Assembly (NCBI GenBank): GCA_009911175.1
Contig: QXWX01000063.1
Coordinates: forward strand, 1-40,740
Length of the DNA stretch: 40,740 nt
DNA from: Lachnospiraceae bacterium
GTDB taxonomy: Bacteria; Bacillota_A; Clostridia; Lachnospirales; Lachnospiraceae
Reading direction: 5' to 3'
Shown here: in pieces, positions 1 through 7,135 of the stretch
Position numbering within the stretch: position 1 is the stretch's first letter
Layout of the letters: the number at the start of each line of letters is the position of its first letter
Notes under the pieces: generated by a model
Database searches by the model: none
Told to the model about the DNA's origin: nothing
The model's input: the letters and a program-made list of their open reading frames with translations, nothing else
Translations under genes and position numbers: made by a program

Positions 1-326
1 CTCTCAGCGGCATCGCCGCCGGAAATCTTCTTTTCACTGATACGCAGCTCCTTGATGAAGGACGATACGTCCCTCCGATGCTCTTCAATAAAGTGATGGA
101 GCTCCTCCGGCTCCATATCAGAACGGACAAATAGATATCCCGGAAAAAGCGCCCGGATCTCTGTCCCTTTCCTATCGTGCCTCCACAGTTCAATGCAGGG
201 ATAAAATACAGTGCCCCTCCCCTCTGGAAGGGCTTTTTTCAATACCGCTGTCACTTCCCGCTGCTTCAATGTCTGCGTGTAGAGAACACAGTAATGAAAT
301 TGATGTTCCTTGTCATTTTGCTTCAT
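1..326 (-). CDS. NusG-paralogue transcription antiterminator (LoaP/UpxY type), partial
   Basis: The reading frame starts at ATG 326 (AGGA about ten bases upstream; in-frame TGA just before the start) and runs off the left edge after 108 codons. What is visible is the NGN domain of a NusG-family protein: an N-terminal strand with HYCVLYTQTLKQ, then YPCIELWRHDRKG, and the family hallmark LFPGYLFVRSD at about residues 63-73. Specialised NusG paralogues (LoaP in Firmicutes, UpxY in Bacteroides, RfaH in enterobacteria) let RNA polymerase read through terminators in long polysaccharide or secondary-metabolite operons, and are usually the first gene of such an operon. The target operon would lie left of the window. 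The C-terminal KOW domain is not visible. The housekeeping nusG is unlikely because secE/rplK context is absent. Expression may depend on the invertible segment at 388-721. Confidence 0.85.
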   Translation of the reverse strand, partial: MKQNDKEHQFHYCVLYTQTLKQREVTAVLKKALPEGRGTVFYPCIELWRHDRKGTEIRALFPGYLFVRSDMEPEELHHFIEEHRRDVSSFIKELRISEKKISGGDAAE

Positions 327-387
327 TGATCATCGTCCTAAATCATGGATTTTGCTTTTTGTCTGCCGAGGCAGCCTATGTTTTGAA

Positions 388-410
388 TCGCAGATTACAA
401 CCATCTGCGA
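388..410 (+). repeat. Left recombination-like site of the invertible segment
   Basis: A perfect dyad: arm TCGCAGAT (388-395), spacer TACAACC (396-402), arm ATCTGCGA (403-410). It matches the reverse complement of 699-721 at 22 of 23 positions, with a perfect core of 19 nt (388-406 against 703-721). Identity stops at the site edges, as expected for a recombinase site rather than a decayed duplication. Confidence 0.75.
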
Positions 411-639
411 GAAAGCGTTGAAAAGCCCATGAAAACAGGATTCATGAAAAGCAGACCGATTTATCAAACCACTTTATCACCTTAAAAATCACCTTATTTC
501 TTCTAACTATAAGACTTTCAAGAGCTAAACAAGATAATTTAAATACCTTTTGTATAAAGAAAATCTGTATATAGCAAATTTACTGTATTATTATGCCTTC
601 CTGACTGAAGCGATATGATGCTCCGGGAAAAAATGGGTG

Positions 640-668
640 TTGACAAATCTATCTGTTGGGTGTATTGT
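640..668 (+). promoter_or_regulatory. Sigma-A-like promoter inside the invertible segment, pointing right
   Basis: A perfect -35 TTGACA at 640-645 and a -10 TATTGT at 663-668 are separated by 17 bp. In the present orientation it fires toward the vanZ-like gene (start 1132), away from the NusG-like gene. No comparable promoter is visible on the minus strand of the segment. Confidence 0.5.
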
Positions 669-698
669 AACAGATGTCGAGATATACTATGAAGTTTT

Positions 699-721
699 TC
701 GTAGATGGTTGTAATCTGCGA
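699..721 (-). repeat. Right recombination-like site of the invertible segment
   Basis: Arm TCGTAGAT (699-706), spacer GGTTGTA (707-713), arm ATCTGCGA (714-721). Relative to the left site the spacer is in the opposite direction, which is the arrangement that gives inversion instead of deletion. One base in the outer left arm (702) breaks the dyad and is the only difference from the left site. Confidence 0.75.
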
Positions 722-1020
722 AGAATTTGTCAATTTTATTTTTCTGTATTTCCCGGAAATTCCTCCTCTTTCCATAAGTCATATTACAGATATCACAATT
801 CTTTTACACCCTTTTTGGTTACTGTGCATACAGTGTCGCACACCTGCCACAGGGCATCCGACCTATAAAACAGCCGTTTCAGGCATTAAGCCCTTTGCCA
901 TCGGGCAAATTTCAATGATCTGGATATGTAACTGACACTTTACAAATCCAATATTCCGTGTCATACTTAGTAGCTGTAGGAACGATGGAATTGCAGTGAA
1001 CACATGTAGGAACAGCAGAA

Positions 1021-1062
1021 CTATAAAACCGCGGTTCACAGTTTTTCTTCCGTGAACCGCGG
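1021..1062 (-). terminator. Stem-loop with leftward T tract, candidate terminator
   Basis: An 11-bp perfect stem CCGCGGTTCAC (1029-1039) / GTGAACCGCGG (1052-1062) with a 12-nt loop. On the minus strand it is followed by TTTTATAG, so it would stop leftward transcripts; on the plus strand there is no T tract. No minus-strand gene ends just upstream, so it may insulate the NusG-like switch from leftward read-through. A role in the vanZ leader is the alternative. Confidence 0.45.
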
Positions 1063-1131
1063 CATAGTAAGAAGCTGTATATAAATACAGCCCCTCTGCA
1101 CATTATTTACATATTTATGGAGTGATCATTT

Positions 1132-1737
1132 ATGAAGCATATTATCATATTCTTTTTGAAACCTTTGTCATTTCTTCCGGCCCTTGCCATGATGTACGTC
1201 ATCTACGGCTTTTCCGCTCAGGACGCCGGTGCTTCGAGCAATCTGAGCTATCAGGTCAGCTATAAGATTGTGGAGATTGGAAATGAAATCCTGGATAAAG
1301 GACTGGATGAGACACAGATTGCGGATTATGCAGACCAGATCGGATATCCGGTCCGGAAGCTGGCGCATATGACGGAATATTTTCTGCTGGCCGTTGCAGT
1401 TTCCTTTCCGTTTTATGTATACGGGCTGCGGGGATTCCCGCTGATGCTGGTGGCCGGATTCATCTGCGTCGCCTTTGCGGCAGGAGACGAATACCACCAG
1501 TCCTTTGTCGCCGGACGCGGCCCCTCGGTAAAGGATGTGGGCATCGACAGCATCGGCGCTTTTTTCGGGATCATGACCGTTCAGATCATCTGCTGGGTCT
1601 TTCTGGCCCCGGCCCGCTCTGCCAGAAGGCAGGAGGAATTTGCCTACCGGAAGCGGGCCAGACGGGAAGAGGCACAGCGGCGGCGTGAAACCATACGCCG
1701 GCAGGAGGCAGCGCGGCGCAGACGATCCCGGTATTAG
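1132..1737 (+). CDS. VanZ-like membrane protein
   Basis: 201 residues, started at ATG 1132 with GGAG nine bases upstream. The VanZ-like family signatures are present in order: a hydrophobic N-terminus ending in YGFSAQDA (about 25-32), RKLAHMTEYFLLA (about 75-87), the core GDEYHQSFVAGRGPSVKDVGIDSIGA (given here as GDEYHQ, VAGRGPS and DVGIDS, about 118-141), and a last membrane helix at about 143-160. The final 40 residues are very rich in Arg, Ala, Glu and Gln, a highly charged cytoplasmic tail longer than in minimal VanZ proteins. VanZ of Tn1546 gives low-level teicoplanin resistance; most chromosomal homologues have no assigned role. It is the only rightward gene in the window and is followed by a strong rightward terminator. 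Confidence 0.85.
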   Translation: MKHIIIFFLKPLSFLPALAMMYVIYGFSAQDAGASSNLSYQVSYKIVEIGNEILDKGLDETQIADYADQIGYPVRKLAHMTEYFLLAVAVSFPFYVYGLRGFPLMLVAGFICVAFAAGDEYHQSFVAGRGPSVKDVGIDSIGAFFGIMTVQIICWVFLAPARSARRQEEFAYRKRARREEAQRRRETIRRQEAARRRRSRY

Positions 1738-1770
1738 GAACCAAAATAGTAAGTGATTTTTGCACAATTC

Positions 1771-1934
1771 CTTAGGAACTGGCACAAAATAACTTCCCGA
1801 TAGTCCGCAGGATTTCTCTTCAGGAGTGCTACCAAAAAATCAGGCGCATAGCGGGCTATGTAACTGATTTTTTGGTAGTGCTCTAGGAGAGAAAGACAAG
1901 GAATATGGGAAGTTATTTGGGGACAGTTCCTTAG
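1771..1934. repeat. 164-bp long imperfect palindromic element (REP/MITE-like)
   Basis: Outer arms: AGGAACTG then AAATAACTTCCC on the left (1774-1797), mirrored by GGGAAGTTATTT then CAGTTCCT on the right (about 1907-1932). An inner dyad CTACCAAAAAATCAG (near 1830) pairs with CTGATTTTTTGGTAG (near 1875), with a small CATAG/CTATG hairpin at the tip. The whole unit could fold into one long cruciform or hairpin. It carries no credible protein and sits between vanZ and its terminator. Such elements are typically dispersed non-autonomous or REP-type repeats; copy number elsewhere cannot be judged here. Confidence 0.6.
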
Positions 1935-1947
1935 CATAGACAAACGA

Positions 1948-2007
1948 AAACATCCGCTTTCCTTCCGCAGCTTTCATGCTGTCATATCGGAAAGCGGACG
2001 TTTTTAT
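1948..2007 (+). terminator. Rho-independent terminator after the vanZ-like gene
   Basis: Stem CCGCTTTCC (about 1953-1962) pairs with GGAAAGCGG (1989-1997) and is followed on the plus strand by TTTTTATTT. It lies downstream of the vanZ-like gene and just beyond the stop of the leftward hic relic, so it may work in both directions. Confidence 0.75.
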
Positions 2008-2011
2008 TTCT

Positions 2012-2427
2012 TCATCCAAAAGATGTACCTGTTTTTCTGCTGACTGTTTTTGTATCTACTTTTTTCCTGTACTCGGAAAAATCAACATCCACATAGGTTA
2101 GAATTCCTTTTGAAAAATCGACGATCTCAGTATCTAGCTGTACCTTTTCTATCGCTGTATCATGGTCTGATGGAATTGGAATCTCTTCTTTCTGATCTTC
2201 CATGGAGATTCCAGACAGCCCGATCGCATCCCTTGCCATTTCATATGATTCCTCCAATGATAATTTCCATTTTCTCAGTATCATCTTTGCCAGATTTTCA
2301 TTGACTTCCTTGTGCCTTGGAACCTTTTCTGTTTCATTCCCACGTCTGTATATATCATGATTTCGACCATGTCTCTCAAAGACAAAACCCGCTGCTTCTA
2401 ATTTTTTATCAAGTCTCTTTGCTTCAT
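2012..2427 (-). pseudogene. Degenerate HicA toxin fused in frame to a HicB-like tail
   Basis: The natural start is ATG 2427 with GAGAGG seven bases upstream; it would encode a typical HicA opening, MKQRDLIK. A run of only six T (2402-2407 on plus) shifts it out of frame; one more base would restore KKLEAAGFVFERHG. After the shift the frame shows the HicA dsRBD-like mRNA-interferase core, with the expected histidine in GRNHDIYRRG and VPRHKEVNENLAKMILRK. It then passes straight into a segment resembling the end of HicB (AIGLSGISMEDQKEEIPIPSD, then VDVDFSEYRKKVDTKTV), so the HicB N-terminal half is missing. It stops without the usual HicB C-terminal helix. A GTG-started frame from 2461 reads through but has no ribosome binding site. 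Probably a dead toxin-antitoxin module; the shift alone could be a sequencing error. Confidence 0.7.
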
Positions 2428-2516
2428 TAGCGTTCCTCTCTTTTTTGTTATTATTACACACTAATTACACAATCGCCAATCAATTTTATATTGTTTGACC
2501 CAGACCCTTTGAATCA

Positions 2517-3722
2517 CTATTTTACTTTCTTCATCCTGCTGGCCTTCATCACCGCGTCGTCCCCATATTTTTTCCTGATCTGATTCATCGCCGCATTCAG
2601 CCTCTGCCGCTTTTCATCCACAGGCTTTTGCGGCTCCAGGTCAAAGATGGACATCTGCTCCGGTTCCCCCGCGTCCACCAGCTTTGCCGTGCGGATCCCT
2701 AAAAGACGCACCGGTTCCCCGGTCCATGCCTCCTGAAACAGCCTGCATGCGGTATCCAGCAAGACCTGTTCGTCGCTGGTGGGCTTCGAAAGCTGGGTCT
2801 GATGGGACATGGACTGAAAATCATGATATTTAATCTCCATGCTGACCATGTTGGCCTTCTGCCCGGCTTTGCGCAATCTCCTTCCCACACTCTCCGCCAG
2901 TCCGGCAAACACTTCCCTGACCTCCTCATAGGTGGCGGCATCCTCCGCCAATGTAGTAGAATTTCCGATTCCCTTGGCTTCCGCCTGCTCCCACTGAACA
3001 GGCGAATGGTCGATGCCGTTGGCAAACTCCCACAGCATTTTCCCGTGGCTTTTCAGGTGCAGTTCGATCAGGCTCAAGTCTGCGTTCGCCAAGTCTCCGA
3101 TGGTATTGATCTCCAATTTTTTCAACACCTCCACGCTGGAACGCCCCGCCATAAATAATTCTCCCAGAGGCAGAGGCCACATTTTCACGGGCACTTCTCT
3201 TAAAAACAGTGTATGTACCTTGTCCGGCTTTTCAAAATCCGAGGCCATCTTTGCCAGCAGCTTGTTCTCCGAGATCCCGATATTGACCGTAAAGCCGAAC
3301 CGCTCCCGGATCCCGTTTTTCATCAGAAACGCGGCATCCAGCGGGGAAGGAAACCGGTCCGCAATGTCCGTAAAATCCAGGTAGCATTCGTCCACGCTGA
3401 CCTGCTCAATCTTCGTGGTAAATCCTCTCAGATATTCCATAAGCTTCTGGCTTTTTTCCCGGTACATCCTGTGGTTTGGCGGCTCCATCGCCAGATTGGG
3501 GCACTTGCGGAATGCGTTCACCACAGGCTCCCCGGTACGGATGCCGTACTTTTTGGCAGAGATGGACTTGGCCAGGACCACGCCGTGGCGGGACTTCTTG
3601 TCTCCGCCGATGATAGACGGGATCTCCCGCAGATCCACTTTTGCTCCGTTCTTCAATTGTTCCACCGCCGTCCAGCTTAAATAGGCGGAATTCACATCTA
3701 TATGAAAAATCACTGGTGACAT
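2517..3722 (-). CDS. dinB: Y-family DNA polymerase IV (DinB)
   Basis: 401 residues. Palm-domain metal ligands are visible: Asp9 in FHIDVNSAYLSW, and Asp111/Glu112 in QVSVDECYLDFTD. The finger region GVVLAKSISAKKYGI, the helix-hairpin-helix part (NTIGDLANADL) and the little-finger domain follow. Near the C-terminus EQMSIFDLE (about 355-363) fits a beta-clamp binding motif. The enzyme is an error-prone polymerase for translesion synthesis. It is followed by the hic relic and preceded at 42 bp by the DUF89 gene, so it may share its transcript. The start ATG 3722 follows AAGGGA at a rather long distance, and no better in-frame start is seen. Confidence 0.95.
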   Translation of the reverse strand: MSPVIFHIDVNSAYLSWTAVEQLKNGAKVDLREIPSIIGGDKKSRHGVVLAKSISAKKYGIRTGEPVVNAFRKCPNLAMEPPNHRMYREKSQKLMEYLRGFTTKIEQVSVDECYLDFTDIADRFPSPLDAAFLMKNGIRERFGFTVNIGISENKLLAKMASDFEKPDKVHTLFLREVPVKMWPLPLGELFMAGRSSVEVLKKLEINTIGDLANADLSLIELHLKSHGKMLWEFANGIDHSPVQWEQAEAKGIGNSTTLAEDAATYEEVREVFAGLAESVGRRLRKAGQKANMVSMEIKYHDFQSMSHQTQLSKPTSDEQVLLDTACRLFQEAWTGEPVRLLGIRTAKLVDAGEPEQMSIFDLEPQKPVDEKRQRLNAAMNQIRKKYGDDAVMKASRMKKVK

Positions 3723-3764
3723 GGCATAATTCGATTCCCTTCAAAATGATCTGTACGCCCCGTG

Positions 3765-4691
3765 TTAAACTTTTTCCTTTTTTTCGATCTCACCCTTCCC
3801 ATCCGCGCCTCCTGTCATGATGTTTACCCGCTCTTCCTTCACAAACACCGATTGATACTGCTCCAGCCCGAACCTGCGGACGAACAGTTCACACTTACAG
3901 AGAAACAGGTAATAGGGATTCACCCCTTCCCCGAACAGACCTTCAAAATTTCCCTGGCCCTTGGAGATCACCACATCGGCATCCAGAAGGAGCCGCCTTG
4001 TCTGTCTGCCGAACCGCTTGAGAACCGTGCCCGGCGCCCCGTTGTCATTTCCCACACAGGGCACCAGATCTGTCAGCCCCACCTCCCGCGCATCTTCCAT
4101 GGTGGCGTCATTGATCACGTCATTTCCTCTGACGATCGCCGCAATCTGCAGGTTTGGATAGCTTTCCTTCAAAAAACGGATCAACACCTTGTCCAATACG
4201 ATCTCCCCGCAGTTGTCGGTCAGATAGACCAGCCGTTTCGCCTTTCTCAGATCCTGCTGAAATGCCCGGTACTCCTCCCGGGGAACCGTCTCCAGGGCCG
4301 CCTTTTCCAGAAGCGCTTCGAAGGTCTGCTCCGTCACATGCTCCACGGCGGAAAAGTCGATATAATTTGCCGCGCAGACATACTTGATGCTCTCCTTTAC
4401 CGGGTCCTCCGATTCCCGGATCCGTCCCACCAGTTCCTTTTCCTTTGCCAGAAGCAGCTGGTTATACTGATGCTTGATCTCCGTATAATCCTCAGATTCT
4501 CCCCAGAATTCCTCATACAGCCGGCCGATCTGCTCCGCAAGCCACGGCGAAGACTCCGTGCGGCCGTGCCTGTAGAGGATTTCCAGTACCCGATGCATGT
4601 AGTCGGATTTTTTATGTTCATCGGAAAACGGCCGGATCAGCTTTTCCTGTTTGTCGATCATACAGGCGATACACATGGAATTTGCTTGCAT
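3765..4691 (-). CDS. DUF89/ARMT1-like damage-control phosphatase
   Basis: 308 residues from ATG 4691, with GGAGG nine bases upstream. The N-terminus has a CxxC pair (Cys7, Cys10). The DUF89 motifs are TDNCGEIVLDKVL (about 158-170), RGNDVINDATMED (188-200) and SKGQGNFEGL (243-252). The conserved Asp159-Asn160 and Asp191 are the metal ligands expected for the family. Members hydrolyse damaged or overflow sugar phosphates such as fructose-1-phosphate or phosphopantetheine derivatives in a metal-dependent way; the substrate here is not known. It lies between the mutS2-like gene (52 bp upstream) and dinB (42 bp downstream), a possible three-gene unit. The C-terminal GEIEKKEKV tail is charged and probably disordered. 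Confidence 0.85.
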   Translation of the reverse strand: MQANSMCIACMIDKQEKLIRPFSDEHKKSDYMHRVLEILYRHGRTESSPWLAEQIGRLYEEFWGESEDYTEIKHQYNQLLLAKEKELVGRIRESEDPVKESIKYVCAANYIDFSAVEHVTEQTFEALLEKAALETVPREEYRAFQQDLRKAKRLVYLTDNCGEIVLDKVLIRFLKESYPNLQIAAIVRGNDVINDATMEDAREVGLTDLVPCVGNDNGAPGTVLKRFGRQTRRLLLDADVVISKGQGNFEGLFGEGVNPYYLFLCKCELFVRRFGLEQYQSVFVKEERVNIMTGGADGKGEIEKKEKV

Positions 4692-4743
4692 TTTTTATTA
4701 CCTCCATACCTTCACAAATACACAAATGCTTCTTTCCTGTATT

Positions 4744-6654
4744 TTACTCCAAATCCGACAAAAAATCATCTATTTCTTTTCCCCGTTCCATCTGATGTCT
4801 CAGCTTCCGGTTTTTTACGCTGTCAAAAATGATGGAAAAATCGTAATCCTCCGGATACAGCTTCCCCGCCGGCACATGGAGCTTGATCCGCTTTTGATTG
4901 ATCCAGATCTTTTTATCCCGGAGCTGCACCCGCAGGACCCCCTTTTCGTTCATCGGCTGGCATATGATCCCGATCTTTTTATCCGGGTACACCATCACAC
5001 TGTCGCCTCTCTGAAATTCCCTGCCCTTGGGCTGTGCCGCTCCCTGCGGCTTTCTCCTGCGGATTCCCGGCGTATGGACCTTTTCCAGCCGGTTCTTAGC
5101 CGCCGCCAGTTCCAGGTTTTGCGGAATCTCCCGGCTCCCATAGGCAGCCTCCATAGCGGTTTTCAGCATGTCCCCGGGCATGCCCATCCGCCCCGCGATA
5201 TAGAATGCGCAGCTTTCCCCTGCCTCTCCGATGACCAGCTGATAAAGGGGCTTTAAGCTGTCCCGGTCAAAGGTCATCCTGGCGTTTACGATCTCTTCTC
5301 TCTGATCCGCATACTGCTTGACCTCCGGGTAATGGGTCGTGACCAGAAACAGCGCGTCGCTTTTTCGCAGCTCCTCCAGGATCGCGACGGCGATTCCCAT
5401 GCCCTCCGCCGGATCTGTGCCGGAGCCCAGCTCATCCATGACCACAAGACTGTCCCGGTCCACCCGTTTCAAAATATCCAGTACATTTGCGATGTGGGCG
5501 GAAAAAGTGGAAAGATTTTCGGACATATTCTGCCCGTCTCCGATATCACACAGGAAATTGCTGTTCATGCAGATCTCTGCCTCCCGGCAGGCCGTGTGCA
5601 GACCGCACTGGGCCATCATGCAGTTCAATGCCACTGTCTTGATGGCAACCGTCTTACCGCCTGTGTTGGGCCCTGTAATGACGATCCCCCGGTATCCTTT
5701 CCCAATCTCAAACTGGAGCGGCACGCATTCCTCCCGGACCATCAGCGGATGCCGCACATCCCGGAAAATCATGTAACGCTCCGTATTGATCTCCGGCTCT
5801 GTACCGCCGTATTCCAGGCTCAGCCTGCCCTTCGAAAAAATGTAATCCAGTTTTTCCATCGTGCGGATATCCTGCTCCAGCACCTCAGCCTGGTCAGCGA
5901 TCATGGCAGAAAGCTCGTACAGGATCCGGCGTTCCTCATTTTCCGCATAGACACAGAGAAGCTGAAGCGCTTCATAAAAACGTCCCACAGAAACAGGCTC
6001 GATGAACAAGGTGCTTCCCGTGGAGGATTTATCGATCACATTTCCCTGGATCTTGTACTTATATTCTTTTTTCACCGGAATGCACAGATGCCCGTTCCGA
6101 ATGGTGCTGAAATGATCCGAAAGGCATTCCTTATTTGCGCGCATGACCGCATCTGCCTTCTCCCGCATTCCTCTCTCGTTGGTTTCAATTTCATTCCGGA
6201 AGGATTTCAGCAATTTGGACGCATTGTCGTCCACCCTGCCATTCCGGATCTGGAGCCCGATCAGTTCCTTCACATCCTCAAGGCCGTCCAGGTTTTCTTC
6301 ATAATATGCCAGCGAGATCTCCCACTGCTTCGCCCGGTTCAGGTAGCTTTTCAGCCGGACAACAGCGGCCAGAGCCTGCTCGGCCTCCTCCAGCTGTGTG
6401 ATAGACAGACAGTCGCCCTTTACTGCCGCCTGAACCGATTCCCGGATCCCTTCCAGAGAGACCAGCGGCGGATTTCCATGGATCTCGATCAGCTTTCTGG
6501 CCTCGCTGGTTTCTCTCAGCCTTGCCCGCAGTTCGCTCTCGGACAGGAAGGGCTGTGTAGTTTGGATCATTTCCTTTGCCCGTTCAGTAAGGGCCAGCCC
6601 GGCCCACCAGTGTTTGATCCTGTCAAATTCCAGGATTTCTTCTATATTTGTCAT
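4744..6654 (-). CDS. MutS2-like DNA-binding ATPase lacking the Smr domain
   Basis: 636 residues from ATG 6654; a TTG four codons upstream is an alternative start, with AAAGG before it. The first 300 residues are the helical core/clamp of the MutS family, including DKSSTGSTLFIEP. The ATPase domain follows: Walker A TGPNTGGKTVAIKT (about 327-340), Walker B VVMDELGSGTDPAEG (about 404-418), and TTHYPEVKQYA. Standard MutS2 is about 780 residues with a C-terminal Smr nuclease domain. Here the protein ends after a basic stretch and a small KOW-like beta segment (GDSVMVYPDKKIGII) at about 545-600, with no Smr. MutS2 acts on recombination intermediates or stalled ribosomes; this shorter class is less well described. 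Confidence 0.85.
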   Translation of the reverse strand: MTNIEEILEFDRIKHWWAGLALTERAKEMIQTTQPFLSESELRARLRETSEARKLIEIHGNPPLVSLEGIRESVQAAVKGDCLSITQLEEAEQALAAVVRLKSYLNRAKQWEISLAYYEENLDGLEDVKELIGLQIRNGRVDDNASKLLKSFRNEIETNERGMREKADAVMRANKECLSDHFSTIRNGHLCIPVKKEYKYKIQGNVIDKSSTGSTLFIEPVSVGRFYEALQLLCVYAENEERRILYELSAMIADQAEVLEQDIRTMEKLDYIFSKGRLSLEYGGTEPEINTERYMIFRDVRHPLMVREECVPLQFEIGKGYRGIVITGPNTGGKTVAIKTVALNCMMAQCGLHTACREAEICMNSNFLCDIGDGQNMSENLSTFSAHIANVLDILKRVDRDSLVVMDELGSGTDPAEGMGIAVAILEELRKSDALFLVTTHYPEVKQYADQREEIVNARMTFDRDSLKPLYQLVIGEAGESCAFYIAGRMGMPGDMLKTAMEAAYGSREIPQNLELAAAKNRLEKVHTPGIRRRKPQGAAQPKGREFQRGDSVMVYPDKKIGIICQPMNEKGVLRVQLRDKKIWINQKRIKLHVPAGKLYPEDYDFSIIFDSVKNRKLRHQMERGKEIDDFLSDLE

Positions 6655-7135
6655 TTTCTGATTCAACCTTTCTTTTTTATTCTCTTCATGTTTGATTCCC
6701 GCAAGGCAGAAAAGCCAGGCGGATATGCCTGCATGTAGATCCGGTAACTGCCGGGACAGACTGAGACCATGGATTTCCTAAAAAAGAACTGTTCTGAAAG
6801 CAACAAAAAAGTATGACAAATACAGCCATACTTTCCCTATCCTATCTGATCGCAATAAGACAGTCAAATCCTGGTGTATGCAGTATTCTGTAAGGCAGAA
6901 ACAACCGGCATGCAGTTATGCCGAAAAGGGTATCCAAATAAAACACGACGCTTCCCGTGCTTACCCCTTTTTCATTCAGTTGTTTTTTGTCATTACAGAA
7001 CGACTAACATCCACACACCTGCCTTCTTTTTATGATGGGTTTATCTTAACCTGATATCGAATGCTTGTCAATACCTGTTTTTATTTATCTGCAAACTATG
7101 CTGAGTGGTTATTTCCATTCCGCATGTATTCTATC
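6655..7135. other. Non-coding stretch upstream of the mutS2-like gene
   Basis: No gene is supported here. It contains several small stem-loops: AAAGTATG/CATACTTT (6808-6834), CGGCAT/ATGCCG (about 6907-6925), and GGGTA/TACCC enclosing CACG/CGTG (about 6935-6970). No confident promoter for the mutS2-like gene was found. Confidence 0.5.
6804..6834 (-). terminator. Candidate leftward terminator
   Basis: An 8-bp stem AAAGTATG (6808-6815) / CATACTTT (6827-6834), followed on the minus strand by a run of T (6804-6809). It lies downstream of the broken membrane-protein gene and upstream of the mutS2-like gene, so it could close the transcript of the accessory island. Confidence 0.4.

Larger units (their letters stand above)
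388..721. other. Candidate invertible promoter segment (inverton)
   Basis: Two 23-bp sites in inverted orientation bound this segment, with 288 bp between them. Each site looks like a tyrosine-recombinase core: 8-bp inverted arms TCGCAGAT and ATCTGCGA around an asymmetric 7-bp spacer TACAACC (left) or its complement GGTTGTA (right). Strand exchange between such sites would flip the interior. The interior carries one good promoter (640-668) that now reads rightward. After inversion its -35 would fall at about 464-469 and its -10 at 441-446, giving a leader of about 108 nt to the NusG-like ATG at 326. This geometry matches known phase-variable promoters of gut bacteria. The recombinase is not in the window. 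The sites and promoter are seen directly; the switching is inferred. Confidence 0.7.
327..1131. other. Intergenic regulatory region between the divergent NusG-like and vanZ-like genes
   Basis: About 800 bases with no convincing coding sequence; the short open frames here lack ribosome binding sites and family resemblance. It holds the inverted recombination-like sites (388-410, 699-721), a sigma-A-like promoter inside them (640-668), an 11-bp perfect stem-loop at 1029-1062 and a small 7-bp hairpin GCTGTAT/ATACAGC at about 1072-1089 just before vanZ. No clear promoter reading left into the NusG-like gene is seen in the present orientation. Confidence 0.6.

Noticed and set aside
640..733. TTGACAAAT ... 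ATTTGTCAA inverted repeat as the inversion border
   Set aside because: Only 9 nt and without the arm-spacer-arm form; it is more simply a -35 box on one strand and a chance match on the other. The 23-bp sites are far better.
539..775. Leftward 78-residue open frame in the NusG-vanZ gap
   Set aside because: No ribosome binding site, no family features, and it crosses the right recombination-like site; chance open frame in AT-rich DNA.
1168..1785. 205-residue open frame opposite the vanZ-like gene
   Set aside because: Antisense shadow; the plus-strand frame has clear VanZ motifs and a ribosome binding site.
1734..1943. Leftward 69-residue open frame
   Set aside because: It lies inside the palindromic element and follows its symmetry; no start signal.
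5332..6738. 468-residue rightward open frame
   Set aside because: Shadow of the mutS2-like gene, whose Walker motifs are on the other strand.
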